Positions 1-7,828 of a stretch of 40,128 bases of DNA are shown piece after piece (position 1 is the first letter of the stretch; the number at the start of each line of letters is the position of its first letter). Position numbers and translations under genes: made by a program. Origin of the DNA: Haloarcula rubra (GTDB lineage Archaea; Halobacteriota; Halobacteria; Halobacteriales; Haloarculaceae). The notes beneath the pieces were generated by a model. It searched no databases. It was not told the DNA's origin and was given only the letters and a program-made list of their open reading frames with translations. Location: contig NZ_RKLR01000020.1 of assembly GCF_019599465.1 (NCBI RefSeq), forward strand, positions 1 through 40,128, given 5' to 3'.

Positions 1-1
1 G

Positions 2-115
2 CAACTGCAAAAGGCTCTTAGCAACCGTTTCTTTGACTCGCTCGACGAGCTAACAGCAGCGATCGACGCCGCTCTCGACAAACTCTCTGTTCCTAAAGTG
101 AGTAATTACTTCTAG
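2..115 (+). CDS. IS630-type transposase, C-terminal tail (partial)
   Basis: This open frame enters from the left edge and ends at TAG 113-115, giving 37 residues (QLQKALSNRFFDSL... ending KVSNYF). The tail, with its FFDSLDEL helix and a terminal helix ending in NYF, resembles the C-terminus of haloarchaeal IS630-family DDE transposases, which also insert at TA. The DDE catalytic core lies outside the window. The next gene on the minus strand stops only 7 bp away, so the element end lies around 115-125 and probably interrupts that gene. The family call is pattern recognition on a short piece. Confidence 0.55.
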   Translation, partial: QLQKALSNRFFDSLDELTAAIDAALDKLSVPKVSNYF

Positions 116-121
116 TGTCTA

Positions 122-940
122 CTATAGTTGGTACGGTTGGACGTCGATCGAATCGGTGACAGTGATGGATTCACTTCGATAGTTCGTCTGTCCATCCCAC
201 GCGCTACAGGTACCCTGTGTGGCGTTGTACTCCCGACACGTTCGACGGGTGGTTCGAACCGTCGTCTCGATAGTCGCTTCGAGTGTGAGCGTCGTCGGTT
301 CCTTGCTGGCCGCTAACTCACTGTAGGTGAGTCGCGGTCTTTGCGTCTGATTCTGTCGAGCGACGACGTTGCCGTCGGCGAGTAATCGCGTCTCGCTCAC
401 GCGAGTCTGTGTGACAGCGTGCGAGACGGTACGATTCTCCGAGCGACTCCCGCTTGGTGTTCGGATTCTGAAGTCGACGACGCCGAGGACTTCTCCTGAT
501 GGAGCGACGTAGTGCGTTCGCTCACTCGCAGAGGTGTGCACGATCGTCGACGGTTGGACACTCACCAGCGTCGCATGCGCATCTTGGATATACCGTCCAT
601 CTTCGAGGACAGCATGCCTCGGTGCCGCCGACGTCTCGGCGTCCGTCTGTGGGAACTCACCGTGTTCGCCACGGTTCCACTGTTCGACAGCTTGAGGGGG
701 TTCGTTGAGCGGGATGTCCGTTCCCGAGGCGAGTGTCTGGAGGGCCCTACTCGAATCGTTCTTCCCCGTGAGTACGATCTCGTCGGTATCGTTCGACCAG
801 AGTGGGGTGAACGCGGTGTCGTTCACGCCGTGGTCCGAGGACTCCGGAGGGTGTGCACTCACAACCGCTGGAACGACGACGAGCGAGGCCAACAGTGTCA
901 CTACCAGCGACACCCGATTCTGTCGGCTCAGAACCCGCAA
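122..940 (-). CDS. Secreted, sequon-rich protein, probably truncated by the IS
   Basis: The product has 272 residues. It starts with a basic stretch and a hydrophobic core (about residues 10-28, SLVVTLLASLVVVPAVVSA), a good Sec signal peptide. The rest is hydrophilic and carries six N-glycosylation sequons (NDT, NDT, NDS, NRT, NQT, NAT), as expected of an exported haloarchaeal glycoprotein. Two cysteines near the C-terminus flank the NATQG sequon. Its ATG overlaps the end of the upstream membrane-protein gene by 13 bp, so the two are probably co-translated. The stop at 122-124 abuts the IS630 end, so the C-terminus may be missing. I do not recognise the family. Inference: a surface or transfer-apparatus protein, because of its partner. 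Confidence 0.7.
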   Translation of the reverse strand: MRVLSRQNRVSLVVTLLASLVVVPAVVSAHPPESSDHGVNDTAFTPLWSNDTDEIVLTGKNDSSRALQTLASGTDIPLNEPPQAVEQWNRGEHGEFPQTDAETSAAPRHAVLEDGRYIQDAHATLVSVQPSTIVHTSASERTHYVAPSGEVLGVVDFRIRTPSGSRSENRTVSHAVTQTRVSETRLLADGNVVARQNQTQRPRLTYSELAASKEPTTLTLEATIETTVRTTRRTCREYNATQGTCSAWDGQTNYRSESITVTDSIDVQPYQL

Positions 941-1344
941 CTCGTGCCACCTGCGACGACGTTGTTCAGGATGAACTGCAAGATCGTCGTCGCGAGGGGT
1001 GCGACGATGACGCCCCAGATGACGCCCTGATTACGGATCTCTTTGAGTTCCTTCTTCATATCGGTACGAGGGACCATTGGAAGCGCAACGGTCGCACCCA
1101 GTGCGAGGACGCCCCCGATGAGTGGCCCACCGAACTGGATGACTGTAAAGAGGTTCCTGACCGTCAGCGCCATATCTGACTCACAGAAGGCCGTCCCCAC
1201 TGTCTGAGCTGCAGCGGGGTCGACGGCGAGGAGTGAGAGCAATCCCACTGTGAGGCCGAAGCGGCCGACAATCCGTCTCCAGGGAGCGATGCGACTAGTC
1301 GTCTCGTCTGTCGGCACAGTGGCCGACGTCGATGGTCGTGACAT
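928..1344 (-). CDS. VirB2/TrbC-like small two-helix membrane protein
   Basis: The product has 138 residues. A hydrophilic N-terminus (about 25 residues, WRR) is followed by a hydrophobic signal-like segment ending VDPAAAQ, a plausible cleavage site. The predicted mature part has two transmembrane helices (FTVIQFGGPLIGGVLALGA and GVIWGVIVAPLATTILQFIL) separated by a charged loop (RTDMKKELKEIRNQ) and one cysteine near each end. This architecture, a long leader plus two helices with a basic cytoplasmic loop, is that of VirB2/TrbC pilins, although similarity is structural only. It is the first gene of a two-gene unit. Alternative: a generic small membrane protein. Confidence 0.6.
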   Translation of the reverse strand: MSRPSTSATVPTDETTSRIAPWRRIVGRFGLTVGLLSLLAVDPAAAQTVGTAFCESDMALTVRNLFTVIQFGGPLIGGVLALGATVALPMVPRTDMKKELKEIRNQGVIWGVIVAPLATTILQFILNNVVAGGTSCGF

Positions 1345-1440
1345 TGCGGTCGGTGACGCAACGAACCGGACCTTCTGCTAAGACCGCGGCAGGAAGCGAT
1401 GGAACGAGTACGTCTGATACTCTCACTTCTGTACCGGGTA

Positions 1441-1523
1441 ATAAGTTTTGTGTACAGTTTTGAAAAGTAACCAGAATATAGTTATTTACAAATAAGATAC
1501 AACCAATTTACGTACCAGTTTTG
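1441..1523. promoter_or_regulatory. AT-rich upstream region with three AGTTTTG repeats
   Basis: This AT-rich block lies about 100-180 bp upstream of the pilin-like gene. It contains AGTTTTG at 1444-1450, 1456-1462 and 1517-1523; the first and last are followed by TGTAC or TAC. The stretch GTTATTTACAAATAAG (about 1480-1496) is a plausible TATA region. Role as promoter or operator is inferred. Confidence 0.3.
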
Positions 1524-1530
1524 TACCGAC

Positions 1531-1803
1531 CTACCAGGAAATTGGCGTAATTCGACACTCTCTCGAAAACCGACTGTAGTCTCGTGCCTGTGCGGCGGTC
1601 CAACACCCGAATCGCACCGACAAACGTCGTATCACTACGAGATCTCGTAGGTGACGACCCGGGTGGGTCCGCAGTATGGACAGTGGCTCCGTTTCGACTG
1701 TAACGTCGTTCCACAGTACCGACACTCGTACACGATAGTCGTGTTCGACCGTCCGAATAACCACGTCCACCTCGGACTCATACTCTTCCCCAACCGTCCT
1801 CAC
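1531..1803 (-). CDS. Doubtful small ORF downstream of TFB
   Basis: A 90-residue frame begins 21 bp after the TFB stop on the same strand. The first 40 residues are acidic and protein-like (GEEYESEVDVVIRTVEHDYR), matching halophile composition. The second half is arginine-rich and not convincingly coding. It could be a small real gene, a gene with a frameshift in its 3' half, or chance. Nothing else was seen in 1345-1824 apart from the AT-rich block. Confidence 0.3.
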   Translation of the reverse strand: MRTVGEEYESEVDVVIRTVEHDYRVRVSVLWNDVTVETEPLSILRTHPGRHLRDLVVIRRLSVRFGCWTAAQARDYSRFSRECRITPISW

Positions 1804-1824
1804 ATCGCCAGTTCCGAACGAGGC

Positions 1825-2748
1825 TCATAGTGCCTCCTGGAGGTCGTACATTCGCTCTCGAATCGTCACTGCTGAGACGTCTGCGGCGTCGGCCAGTTCT
1901 GCTTGGGTTTGCTCCGTACCGAATTCCTGTCCCGCCAGATAGATCGCCGCAGCGGCGACACCCGAGGGCCGACGTCCATTCGAAACGCCCTCGCTTTCTG
2001 CCACCTCGATGAGTTCGCGTGCCCGGTTACGGACGACGTCATCGACATCGAGTTCAGAGACGAGTCCGGGAAGGAGCTGACGCGGCGTCTGGACAGCCGT
2101 CGCCAGTTCGAGTTCGGCGTTGAGAACACGGTAGCTGTTCAAGACCGTATTCTCGTCACACCGAGCAACCGCTGCGATCTCTCTCGCCGACCGGGGAAGT
2201 CCCCGGCATCGACAGGCAGCGAATACGCTCCCTGCCGCGAATCCTTCGAGTGATCGCCCCCTGAGGAGATCGTCACTCTGGGCCTGTCTGAACAACACAC
2301 TGGCAAATTCGCGGATGTCGTGTTTCAGATCCAGCGCTCCAACGATTCTGGCGATCTCTCCACAGGCGAACGCGAGGTTTTGCTCGGCTTTCGACCGGAA
2401 TCTGGCTCGGTTGTGTTCACGACGCAGTCGACGGATTTGTCGTCGTTTCTGCTTCGAAAGCGGCCGTCCGTTGGCGTCGCTGCCCCGTCCGATTTCGCTC
2501 GACAGTCCACTGTCGTGTCTGGCCGGCGTCAGCGGTGCGCCCGTCCGTCGGGTATCCGGACCGTCGTCGAACCAGCGCGGTCGGTTGCCGTAAGCGAGTC
2601 CGTGGCCGTCGACGACGAGGCCACAGTCCGTACACGCTCGCTCGCCGCCATCTGTCTCGATGTTGCCCGCACATTCCGGGCAGTCGCCGTGCACATCGTT
2701 TTCGGGATCTTCGTCGAAGCCATCTGCGTAAGGTTTGGAACTACTCAT
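1825..2748 (-). CDS. tfb: Transcription initiation factor IIB paralog
   Basis: This is an archaeal TFB of 307 residues from the ATG at 2748 (MSSSKPYADG); an in-frame upstream start exists at 2784 but adds an atypical basic extension overlapping the leader hairpin. The zinc ribbon CPEC...CTDC is near residues 22-43, followed by a B-reader-like stretch (RRTGAPLTPARHDSGLSSEI), a basic linker and two cyclin-like repeats (from about residue 120 and about residue 215). TFB bridges TBP, the BRE and RNA polymerase. Haloarchaea carry many TFB paralogs, some on plasmids, that direct distinct promoter sets. The gene is preceded by a leader hairpin resembling those of three other genes here. Confidence 0.93.
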   Translation of the reverse strand: MSSSKPYADGFDEDPENDVHGDCPECAGNIETDGGERACTDCGLVVDGHGLAYGNRPRWFDDGPDTRRTGAPLTPARHDSGLSSEIGRGSDANGRPLSKQKRRQIRRLRREHNRARFRSKAEQNLAFACGEIARIVGALDLKHDIREFASVLFRQAQSDDLLRGRSLEGFAAGSVFAACRCRGLPRSAREIAAVARCDENTVLNSYRVLNAELELATAVQTPRQLLPGLVSELDVDDVVRNRARELIEVAESEGVSNGRRPSGVAAAAIYLAGQEFGTEQTQAELADAADVSAVTIRERMYDLQEAL

Positions 2749-2775
2749 TCGTTTGTATGGGGCTCGTGTTTGACG

Positions 2776-2796
2776 GCCCCGCACCCGTCAGGGGGC
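2776..2796 (-). promoter_or_regulatory. Leader hairpin upstream of tfb (short version)
   Basis: GCCCC (2776-2780) pairs with GGGGC (2792-2796) around the loop GCACCCGTCAG, 28 bp upstream of the tfb start. Ten loop bases, GCACCCGTCA, are identical to those of the hairpin at 14272-14295. The GTG/CAC outer pairs seen in the other copies are lost. AT-rich sequence (aataaaaaac) lies just beyond it and could hold the promoter. Confidence 0.5.
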
Positions 2797-3023
2797 AATA
2801 AAAAACGGGCTGTCGGCGTCGTGTGGATCTCCGTCGCCTGTCGGGATCGACAATTGGCTGGCTCCCAAGCTCCGTTGAATCGGAATTGAATACTGGCCGT
2901 GATACTCAAGAATATGTCAACCGAAACCGATATATCTTGATTAGCGGGCCTATATTTAGGATGTTAATCTACTAAAACGGCTATCGTCAGATTTAGGCAG
3001 GTGGAAAACGGTTGCTTAGTCAA

Positions 3024-4166
3024 ATGAATCCTGCCGATTTTGAGGACGGGCCGGGATGGATCGACCCATACGAGGAGATTCCGTGCTACCAACCTGCTGG
3101 GCTCCCACCGGAACTCTCCTACACCGACGACATCCTCCGCGCCTACGGGGACGCACGCTATGCACTCGGACAGCTCTCGACACTCCACGACGACATCGAG
3201 AACGAGAACCTTCTCATCGCACCGTTTGTCGTCCGAGAGGCGGCGATGAGTTCGCAAATCGAAGGTACTGATGTCACTGTCTCCGATATTGTCCTTCACA
3301 ATCTCGACGACGATCCAGAGCGTTCAGCAGCCAACCTGCGCGATATCCGAGAAGCGTATAATTACGTCGAAGCAATTCGGACGGGATTCAACGCTTTGGA
3401 TGAAGGCAGACAGATCGATCAGGAACTTCTCTGTGACCTCCACGAATCATTACTGATCGATGTCCGTGGCGAGAACAAGCGTCCGGGACACATTCGAGAT
3501 GATCTCCCTGTCATGATTGGTCCGGACAACCACATCGAAAACGCTCGATTCGTCCCGGCAAATCCAAACAGTGTCGCACTCCTCCTTGATCAGTTACTCT
3601 CGTACATCAGAAACGGGAGCTACCCGCCGCTGATCGATATCGCGATTACGCACTATCAGTTCGAGACAATCCACCCATTCCGGGATGGAAATGGACGGCT
3701 CGGACGGCTTCTCATTATGTTGCAACTCTACCAGGCGAACCTTCTCTCTGAGCCGTATCTGTACCTGTCGGCGTATTTTAACCACTACCGGACTGAGTAC
3801 TTCGACCGCCTCCTCGCTGTGAGTCAACACGGTGAATGGGGGGCGTGGATCACGTTCGTCCTGAACGCGATAGCTGAGCAGGCTATCGATGCCTACCAGT
3901 GTGGCATTGAACTTGTGTCGCTCCGTTCGGACTACCGGAACCGCTTTCCGAACAGCCCAGCAGTCCGGGATGTCATCGATCATCTGTTTGAAGAGCCGTA
4001 TCTTCAAGCCCCACGAGCCATCGACGCAACTGCTCGCTCACGACAGGCAGTCTACGACGCGATTGAGAAACTCAGCGACGAAGGAATCATCGTAGAATTG
4101 ACTGATAAAGAGCGGAACAGGGTTTACAAAGCGCCGGACATCCTTGCCCTCGTTGAATCTCCCTGA
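3024..4166 (+). CDS. Fic-domain AMP-transferase family protein 1
   Basis: The product has 380 residues from ATG 3024; a TTG at 3012 is an alternative start. The Fic active-site motif HPFRDGNGRLGR lies around residue 217; its histidine is the catalytic base and the rest binds ATP phosphates. An N-terminal inhibitory-helix motif SSQIEG (about residue 76) matches the (S/T)xxxE(G/N) signature of self-inhibited class II Fic proteins. The C-terminus (about 310-375) is a winged helix (ATARSRQAVYDAIEKL) typical of large Fic proteins. Fic proteins transfer AMP to hydroxyl side chains of target proteins. Two intact paralogs follow at 12.2 and 14.6 kb. The target is unknown. Confidence 0.92.
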   Translation: MNPADFEDGPGWIDPYEEIPCYQPAGLPPELSYTDDILRAYGDARYALGQLSTLHDDIENENLLIAPFVVREAAMSSQIEGTDVTVSDIVLHNLDDDPERSAANLRDIREAYNYVEAIRTGFNALDEGRQIDQELLCDLHESLLIDVRGENKRPGHIRDDLPVMIGPDNHIENARFVPANPNSVALLLDQLLSYIRNGSYPPLIDIAITHYQFETIHPFRDGNGRLGRLLIMLQLYQANLLSEPYLYLSAYFNHYRTEYFDRLLAVSQHGEWGAWITFVLNAIAEQAIDAYQCGIELVSLRSDYRNRFPNSPAVRDVIDHLFEEPYLQAPRAIDATARSRQAVYDAIEKLSDEGIIVELTDKERNRVYKAPDILALVESP

Positions 4167-4509
4167 GTATCGAAAGGGCAACAAACGACTCCTCCAATTT
4201 CTCCGTCAGAAAAACGTAGGTGGTACATGGGCTGTCTGGTATGACGCGTACGCAAACGACGAAATGTCGGCAGACGAACTCTCTCTCTCAAAGTATTGGA
4301 TATGGTATCTAAGCAATAAGCGAACTGTCGGTGTAGTGTCGGCTCTCTCCCGTGCCTGAATTCGCAGGATGCCACATCGCACTTGTGAATCTCCTCCGTC
4401 TGTCGGAATCAACGATAGAGCGAAATAACCAGATTAGTAAAATCGAGATTAGTAAAATCACAGTTTAGATAACCGCCACTATTATCACGACGTCGCGTCA
4501 AGAAACACC
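4167..4509. other. Intergenic stretch, no convincing gene
   Basis: This 343-bp stretch holds no gene I trust. A 71-codon plus-strand frame (4144-4359, TTG start, overlapping fic1) reads somewhat protein-like (GGTWAVWYDAYANDEMSADEL) but has no good start or known motif. It may be the remnant of a small gene. The right end is AT-rich and carries the tandem repeat at 4431-4459 and the promoter of the next gene. Confidence 0.4.
4431..4459 (+). repeat. Tandem 14-bp repeat upstream of the DUF234 ATPase gene
   Basis: AGATTAGTAAAATC occurs at 4431-4444 and again at 4446-4459, a 15-bp period, 50-80 bp upstream of the ATPase start. The placement and AT-richness suggest an operator or activator site. 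No regulator is identified. Confidence 0.5.
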
Positions 4510-5916
4510 ATGTCGCATCCTCGCTTTATCAATCGCCAAGACGAGCTTGACCTGTTGCGGTCGCGGTTCGAGAGTGCGAGTGCTGAGTTACTCGTCATCT
4601 ACGGGCGACGACGGCTCGGGAAGAGTGCACTCGTCCGTGAGGCAATCAAAGGACAGGAGGATGCGGTATACTGGCAGGCGACAGAAGAAACGCCAGAGGC
4701 CCAACTTGCCAATTTCGTCGATACTGCTAGCGAGGCGTTTCCACTACTGGAAGACATCCAGCGTGACTGGGAAGCACTGTTGCGGGCGCTTGGTCGAGAG
4801 GATGCTATCGTCGTTCTTGATGAGTTTCCGTATCTCGTTGAGTCCGACGACGCACTCCCCTCGAAGGTACAGCGTGTCTGGGACATGCATCTTGAGGACA
4901 CAGAGATGACGCTCGTACTCGTCGGCTCTTCGATTAGCATCATGGAGGAGAAGGTCCTCAGCGGTGGGAGTCCGTTGTATGGTCGCCGAACCGCGAGTAT
5001 TGACTTACCGCCGCTTTCGTTGGACGATGCACGGGAGTTCTATCCCACCGAGGATTCAGATGAGGAGATTCAGTTCTGGGGTGTCTTCGGTGGGACACCA
5101 TACTATCTTCAAGCACTGGCACCGGATGCGACGCTTGCAGAAAATATCCAGTCACTCATCCTCTCCGAGCATGGCGTCCTCCGCAACGAACCGGAATTCC
5201 TGCTGCGGACGGAGTTCGGGATTCGCGAGCCACAGACCTACTACACGATTTTGAGAGCGATTGCCACTGGAAAGCGCGCAGCCAACGAGATTGCGGATTT
5301 CGCGGGAGTGGACTCCAACGCGCTCGGGTCTTACCTCTCGAAACTTCGTCGACTCAGACTCGTTGAGCGTGACATCCCGGTGACGGCGAACCCGAACGCC
5401 ACTCGCAAGAGCCGATACCGGCTAAAAGAGCCCCTGTTTCGCTTCTGGTTCCGCTATGTCTACGGACAGGAGGGTAAAATCTCACAGCTCGGTGATGACG
5501 CATACGCGGAGCTTGTCAACCCGTCGTTAACAGACTACATGGGCCCGATGTTCGAGTTAGTCTGTCAGAACGCCCTTTCCTCGTTGGTTCCGAAGACATA
5601 CCGTGGGATTGGGTACTGGTGGCATCAACATCACGAACTGGACGTCGTCGGCCTTGCAAGCGATGGTACGCTCGTCGCCGGCGAGTGCAAGTACACTACC
5701 CGACAGATGCATGAGGGCGATCTTGCCGATCTCGAACGCAGTGCGTCGCACGTAGATTGGACTCCGCCTGGTGGAGGTGACCCCACCAATCATTACTGCT
5801 GTTTCTGCCGCTCCGGCTTCTCGGATGGACTACAGCAGGTCGCCGACGAACGGGCCGACGTCTCGCTGTTCGCGCCCGACGATATCGTTTCGGGGCTGTC
5901 AGCGACCCACCGCTGA
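4510..5916 (+). CDS. Archaeal ATPase with DUF234 nuclease-like domain (copy 1)
   Basis: The product has 468 residues. Walker A GRRRLGKSAL is at about residues 32-41 and Walker B IVVLDEFPYL at about 98-107, followed by a sensor-like LVLVGSS. A winged-helix segment (about 240-300) precedes the DUF234 part, where HELDVVG...GECKY fits a PD-(D/E)xK-type core. Such proteins are STAND-like archaeal ATPases of unclear role, often in mobile DNA. A paralog lies at 29.9-31.3 kb. The last residues are encoded by the right end of the tnpB element at 5.9 kb (the genes overlap by 18 bp tail to tail), so the natural C-terminus has probably been replaced. Confidence 0.88.
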   Translation: MSHPRFINRQDELDLLRSRFESASAELLVIYGRRRLGKSALVREAIKGQEDAVYWQATEETPEAQLANFVDTASEAFPLLEDIQRDWEALLRALGREDAIVVLDEFPYLVESDDALPSKVQRVWDMHLEDTEMTLVLVGSSISIMEEKVLSGGSPLYGRRTASIDLPPLSLDDAREFYPTEDSDEEIQFWGVFGGTPYYLQALAPDATLAENIQSLILSEHGVLRNEPEFLLRTEFGIREPQTYYTILRAIATGKRAANEIADFAGVDSNALGSYLSKLRRLRLVERDIPVTANPNATRKSRYRLKEPLFRFWFRYVYGQEGKISQLGDDAYAELVNPSLTDYMGPMFELVCQNALSSLVPKTYRGIGYWWHQHHELDVVGLASDGTLVAGECKYTTRQMHEGDLADLERSASHVDWTPPGGGDPTNHYCCFCRSGFSDGLQQVADERADVSLFAPDDIVSGLSATHR

Positions 5917-7191
5917 AGCTGTGGGCTTGTCGGTGGACTCCCGTTCTGCCGACACGGGCGTGTCGGACGCCACGTCAGTAGCGTTCACGGTCATTATCCC
6001 CGACTTCAGGGCGTACTGACTGAACGCCCCTCCAGCGAGGGACTTCTGCCCCCGCTGGAGTTTGAATGCGAGTTTCCGCGCCACGTTCTTCGCCGCGTTG
6101 TAGTCGGCGTTCACCGAGTACGAACAGTCGAGGCAGGCGAACTGTTGTCCCTCTCGGTTTTCCCCGAGCGTACAGCCACATTTCGAGCATTGCTGGCTGG
6201 TGTAGGACGATTCGACTGTCTCGACCACGATGTCGTGTTCGTCGGCTTTGTACGCGACTTGTTCCTGCAACGCACGGAATGCCCACTGCTGGAATTTCTT
6301 GCCGTCGCTGATACGCTCACGAATCCGCTCTAAGTCCTCGAACGCGATGTGCGTACAACCGTGGCACTTGGCTTCCGCGACTATCTGCTTGGAACACTGA
6401 TGGAGGTAATCCTCACTCCAGCACCCGAACCTGTCACCGATACGATGGTAGGTCAGATGGGCGCTCCGCGTGCCTGTCTGTTGCAAGCTGGCACGCCGTT
6501 TCTCGAACTCACGGCGCTTGTGGTTGAGGTAGTCAGCGTTTCCGATGAACCTGCCCGTACTGGTGACGGCGATGTGGTCGTCAACGTTGCAGTCCACGCC
6601 GAGGACTCTCGAATCCTCGGCTTTCTCAGGACCGCTCGCGTCTATCTCCCGTTCCATCGCGGCGTGCAGGTAGAACTTGTCGGCTTCGCTGTCGTAGTGG
6701 ACGGTGCTTGTTGAGAAAGAGTAGTCGTCGTTCAACAGGTACTCGCCGTGTGGTGTGCCTTCTGGGTCGTCGGGCAGGTCGTACTCGCATTCGACTCTAC
6801 CGTTGACGGTGGCGAGGCTCACTTTGTCGCGGTAGTAGGTGGCGGCTCGCTTGTCGTAGACGATGCTGAACGTGTCGTATTCGGGCTTGCTGGTGTTTTC
6901 GCCCTCGGCCAGCCTGTCTACGCAGTTGTCGATGTCGTCGGTGGCGCGTTTGATGGCTTTCTGAACCAGATTCGCGTGCAGGTAGTCTGTTTCTTCCCGA
7001 AGATCATCGTAGATTGCGCTTTCAGCTTCGCTCTTGCTGGTCACGCAGTCACCCTCAGGATAGCGCCATGCCCAGTCTGCGGTACGATTCGCGCAATACT
7101 GGAATTTGGAATTGGTAGCGTGGAGGTCGCTCTTACGGTCGTCAGGCACGTCGAGGCGGACGCGAACCGTCCGAGTTACCTCCCACGCCAT
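5899..7191 (-). CDS. tnpB: TnpB RNA-guided endonuclease (IS200/IS605 type), copy 1
   Basis: The product has 430 residues. The RuvC-like catalytic residues are present: D in GVDCNVDDHIAV, E in HIAFEDLERI and D in NADYNAAKN. A zinc ribbon of two CxxC pairs (CSKCG, CLDC) lies between the last two. TnpB uses an RNA made from the element's right end to cut DNA and keep the element in place. No tnpA is adjacent, so the element depends on a transposase in trans. The C-terminal tail (STDKPTASAVGR) is encoded within the right-end hairpin sequence. It looks intact and active. Confidence 0.93.
   Translation of the reverse strand: MAWEVTRTVRVRLDVPDDRKSDLHATNSKFQYCANRTADWAWRYPEGDCVTSKSEAESAIYDDLREETDYLHANLVQKAIKRATDDIDNCVDRLAEGENTSKPEYDTFSIVYDKRAATYYRDKVSLATVNGRVECEYDLPDDPEGTPHGEYLLNDDYSFSTSTVHYDSEADKFYLHAAMEREIDASGPEKAEDSRVLGVDCNVDDHIAVTSTGRFIGNADYLNHKRREFEKRRASLQQTGTRSAHLTYHRIGDRFGCWSEDYLHQCSKQIVAEAKCHGCTHIAFEDLERIRERISDGKKFQQWAFRALQEQVAYKADEHDIVVETVESSYTSQQCSKCGCTLGENREGQQFACLDCSYSVNADYNAAKNVARKLAFKLQRGQKSLAGGAFSQYALKSGIMTVNATDVASDTPVSAERESTDKPTASAVGR
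5906..6060 (-). ncRNA. Predicted right-end guide (omega) RNA scaffold of tnpB 1
   Basis: TnpB guide RNAs are processed from the 3' end of tnpB through the right end. On this stretch I see a 6-bp stem GGGCGT/ACGCCC (6009-6014 with 6024-6029), an 8-bp stem CTCCAGCG/CGCTGGAG (about 6030-6060), and the terminal hairpin CCCACCGC-TGAA-GCTGTGGG (5906-5925, one mismatch). The first stem is replaced by a compensatory version in elements 2 and 3. The RNA itself is inferred; the guide would continue into the flanking ATPase gene. Confidence 0.45.
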
Positions 7192-7296
7192 GCGTGTCAG
7201 AAAAAGAGCGGGTATGTATTAATATTTTTCAGCAGCGTTGGAGAGTCAGCAATGCAGGTTAGCGGTGGATTGGTTCACTGAGTGTACGCGCTTCCT

Positions 7297-7316
7297 CCCA
7301 CCCGTGAACGGGTGGG
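7297..7316. repeat. Left-end hairpin of tnpB element 1
   Basis: CCCACCCG (7297-7304) and CGGGTGGG (7309-7316) form a perfect 8-bp stem with a TGAA loop, as expected for the single-strand recognition hairpins of IS200/IS605 ends. Nothing further was recognised between here and the operator at 7438. Confidence 0.7.
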
Positions 7317-7437
7317 CTTCCGCGCTGTACTGCTGTGACAGTCGCAATCCTTCATCTCGATGAGTGCAATTTTCAGGAGGAACTCGTCGCTACGCACTTA
7401 CACAGATTCGTCAACGACTCTGCACGACTGCATTTGG

Positions 7438-7466
7438 CTTACATTGTACTCACGGCAATATGTAAG
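7438..7466 (+). promoter_or_regulatory. Dyad operator overlapping the promoter of the RHH gene
   Basis: CTTACAT (7438-7444) and ATGTAAG (7460-7466) form an exact inverted repeat centred about 40 bp upstream of the RHH start. A TATA-like AATATGTA (7457-7464) overlaps the right arm, about 30 bp before ATG 7492. Binding here would block transcription, consistent with autoregulation by the RHH protein, which is inferred. Confidence 0.5.
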
Positions 7467-7491
7467 TGGATTAGCTCACGTTGTACGCTCA

Positions 7492-7794
7492 ATGGGCTCC
7501 GATAAGACGCGAGTTCAGTTCCGGGCCCCGGATCGACTCATCGACCGGGCCGACGCACTCGCTGCAGTTTTGGGAGAGGACCGAACAGGCATCCTCGTCT
7601 CCGCACTTCGTGAGTATCTGCAGGACGCCACCCACGACGACGCACTCACCCAGGAAATCGCTGATGCCTACTACGACGACGTCATCACCTACGAGCAGCT
7701 CAAAGCGCTCATCGGTGCAGAAGAAGCTTCCAACCTCCGTGTCTTGAAACAGCAGCTTGACGAAGAGTTCGTCGACGGGGTCGCTAAGCTCTAG
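7492..7794 (+). CDS. Ribbon-helix-helix (CopG/VapB-like) protein
   Basis: The product has 100 residues from ATG 7492; upstream in-frame codons to 7360 are read through a non-acidic stretch and rejected. The N-terminal part (TRVQFRAPDRLIDRADALAAVLGEDRTGILVSALREYL) is an RHH DNA-binding fold. The C-terminal part (YYDDVITYEQLKALIGAEEA) resembles the toxin-binding tails of small antitoxins. There is almost no leader. No same-strand toxin follows; the next gene converges from the other strand. Likely an antitoxin-type repressor acting at the dyad at 7438-7466. Confidence 0.75.
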   Translation: MGSDKTRVQFRAPDRLIDRADALAAVLGEDRTGILVSALREYLQDATHDDALTQEIADAYYDDVITYEQLKALIGAEEASNLRVLKQQLDEEFVDGVAKL

Positions 7795-7828
7795 ACGGAG
7801 TAGTTGACTCGCCCCGTTCTGGTTGCAT

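Larger units (their letters stand above)
5900..7320 (-). mobile_element. IS200/IS605-type tnpB-only element 1
   Basis: The element is bounded by two hairpins with TGAA loops, at 5906-5925 (right end) and 7297-7316 (left end), around one tnpB. Exact ends cannot be set without the empty site. Its right end lies in the 3' end of the ATPase gene. The same left-end block, a GAGGAA motif just inside the hairpin, recurs in the other tnpB elements. Confidence 0.75.

Noticed and set aside
251-260. GGTTCGAACC, resembling a tRNA T-loop
   Set aside because: It lies in the coding sequence of the secreted protein, and no acceptor or anticodon stems surround it.
5971-7281. Several plus-strand frames over tnpB 1 (for example 6349-6714, 6748-7281)
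   Set aside because: Antisense shadows rich in V and F; the tnpB frame is clear.
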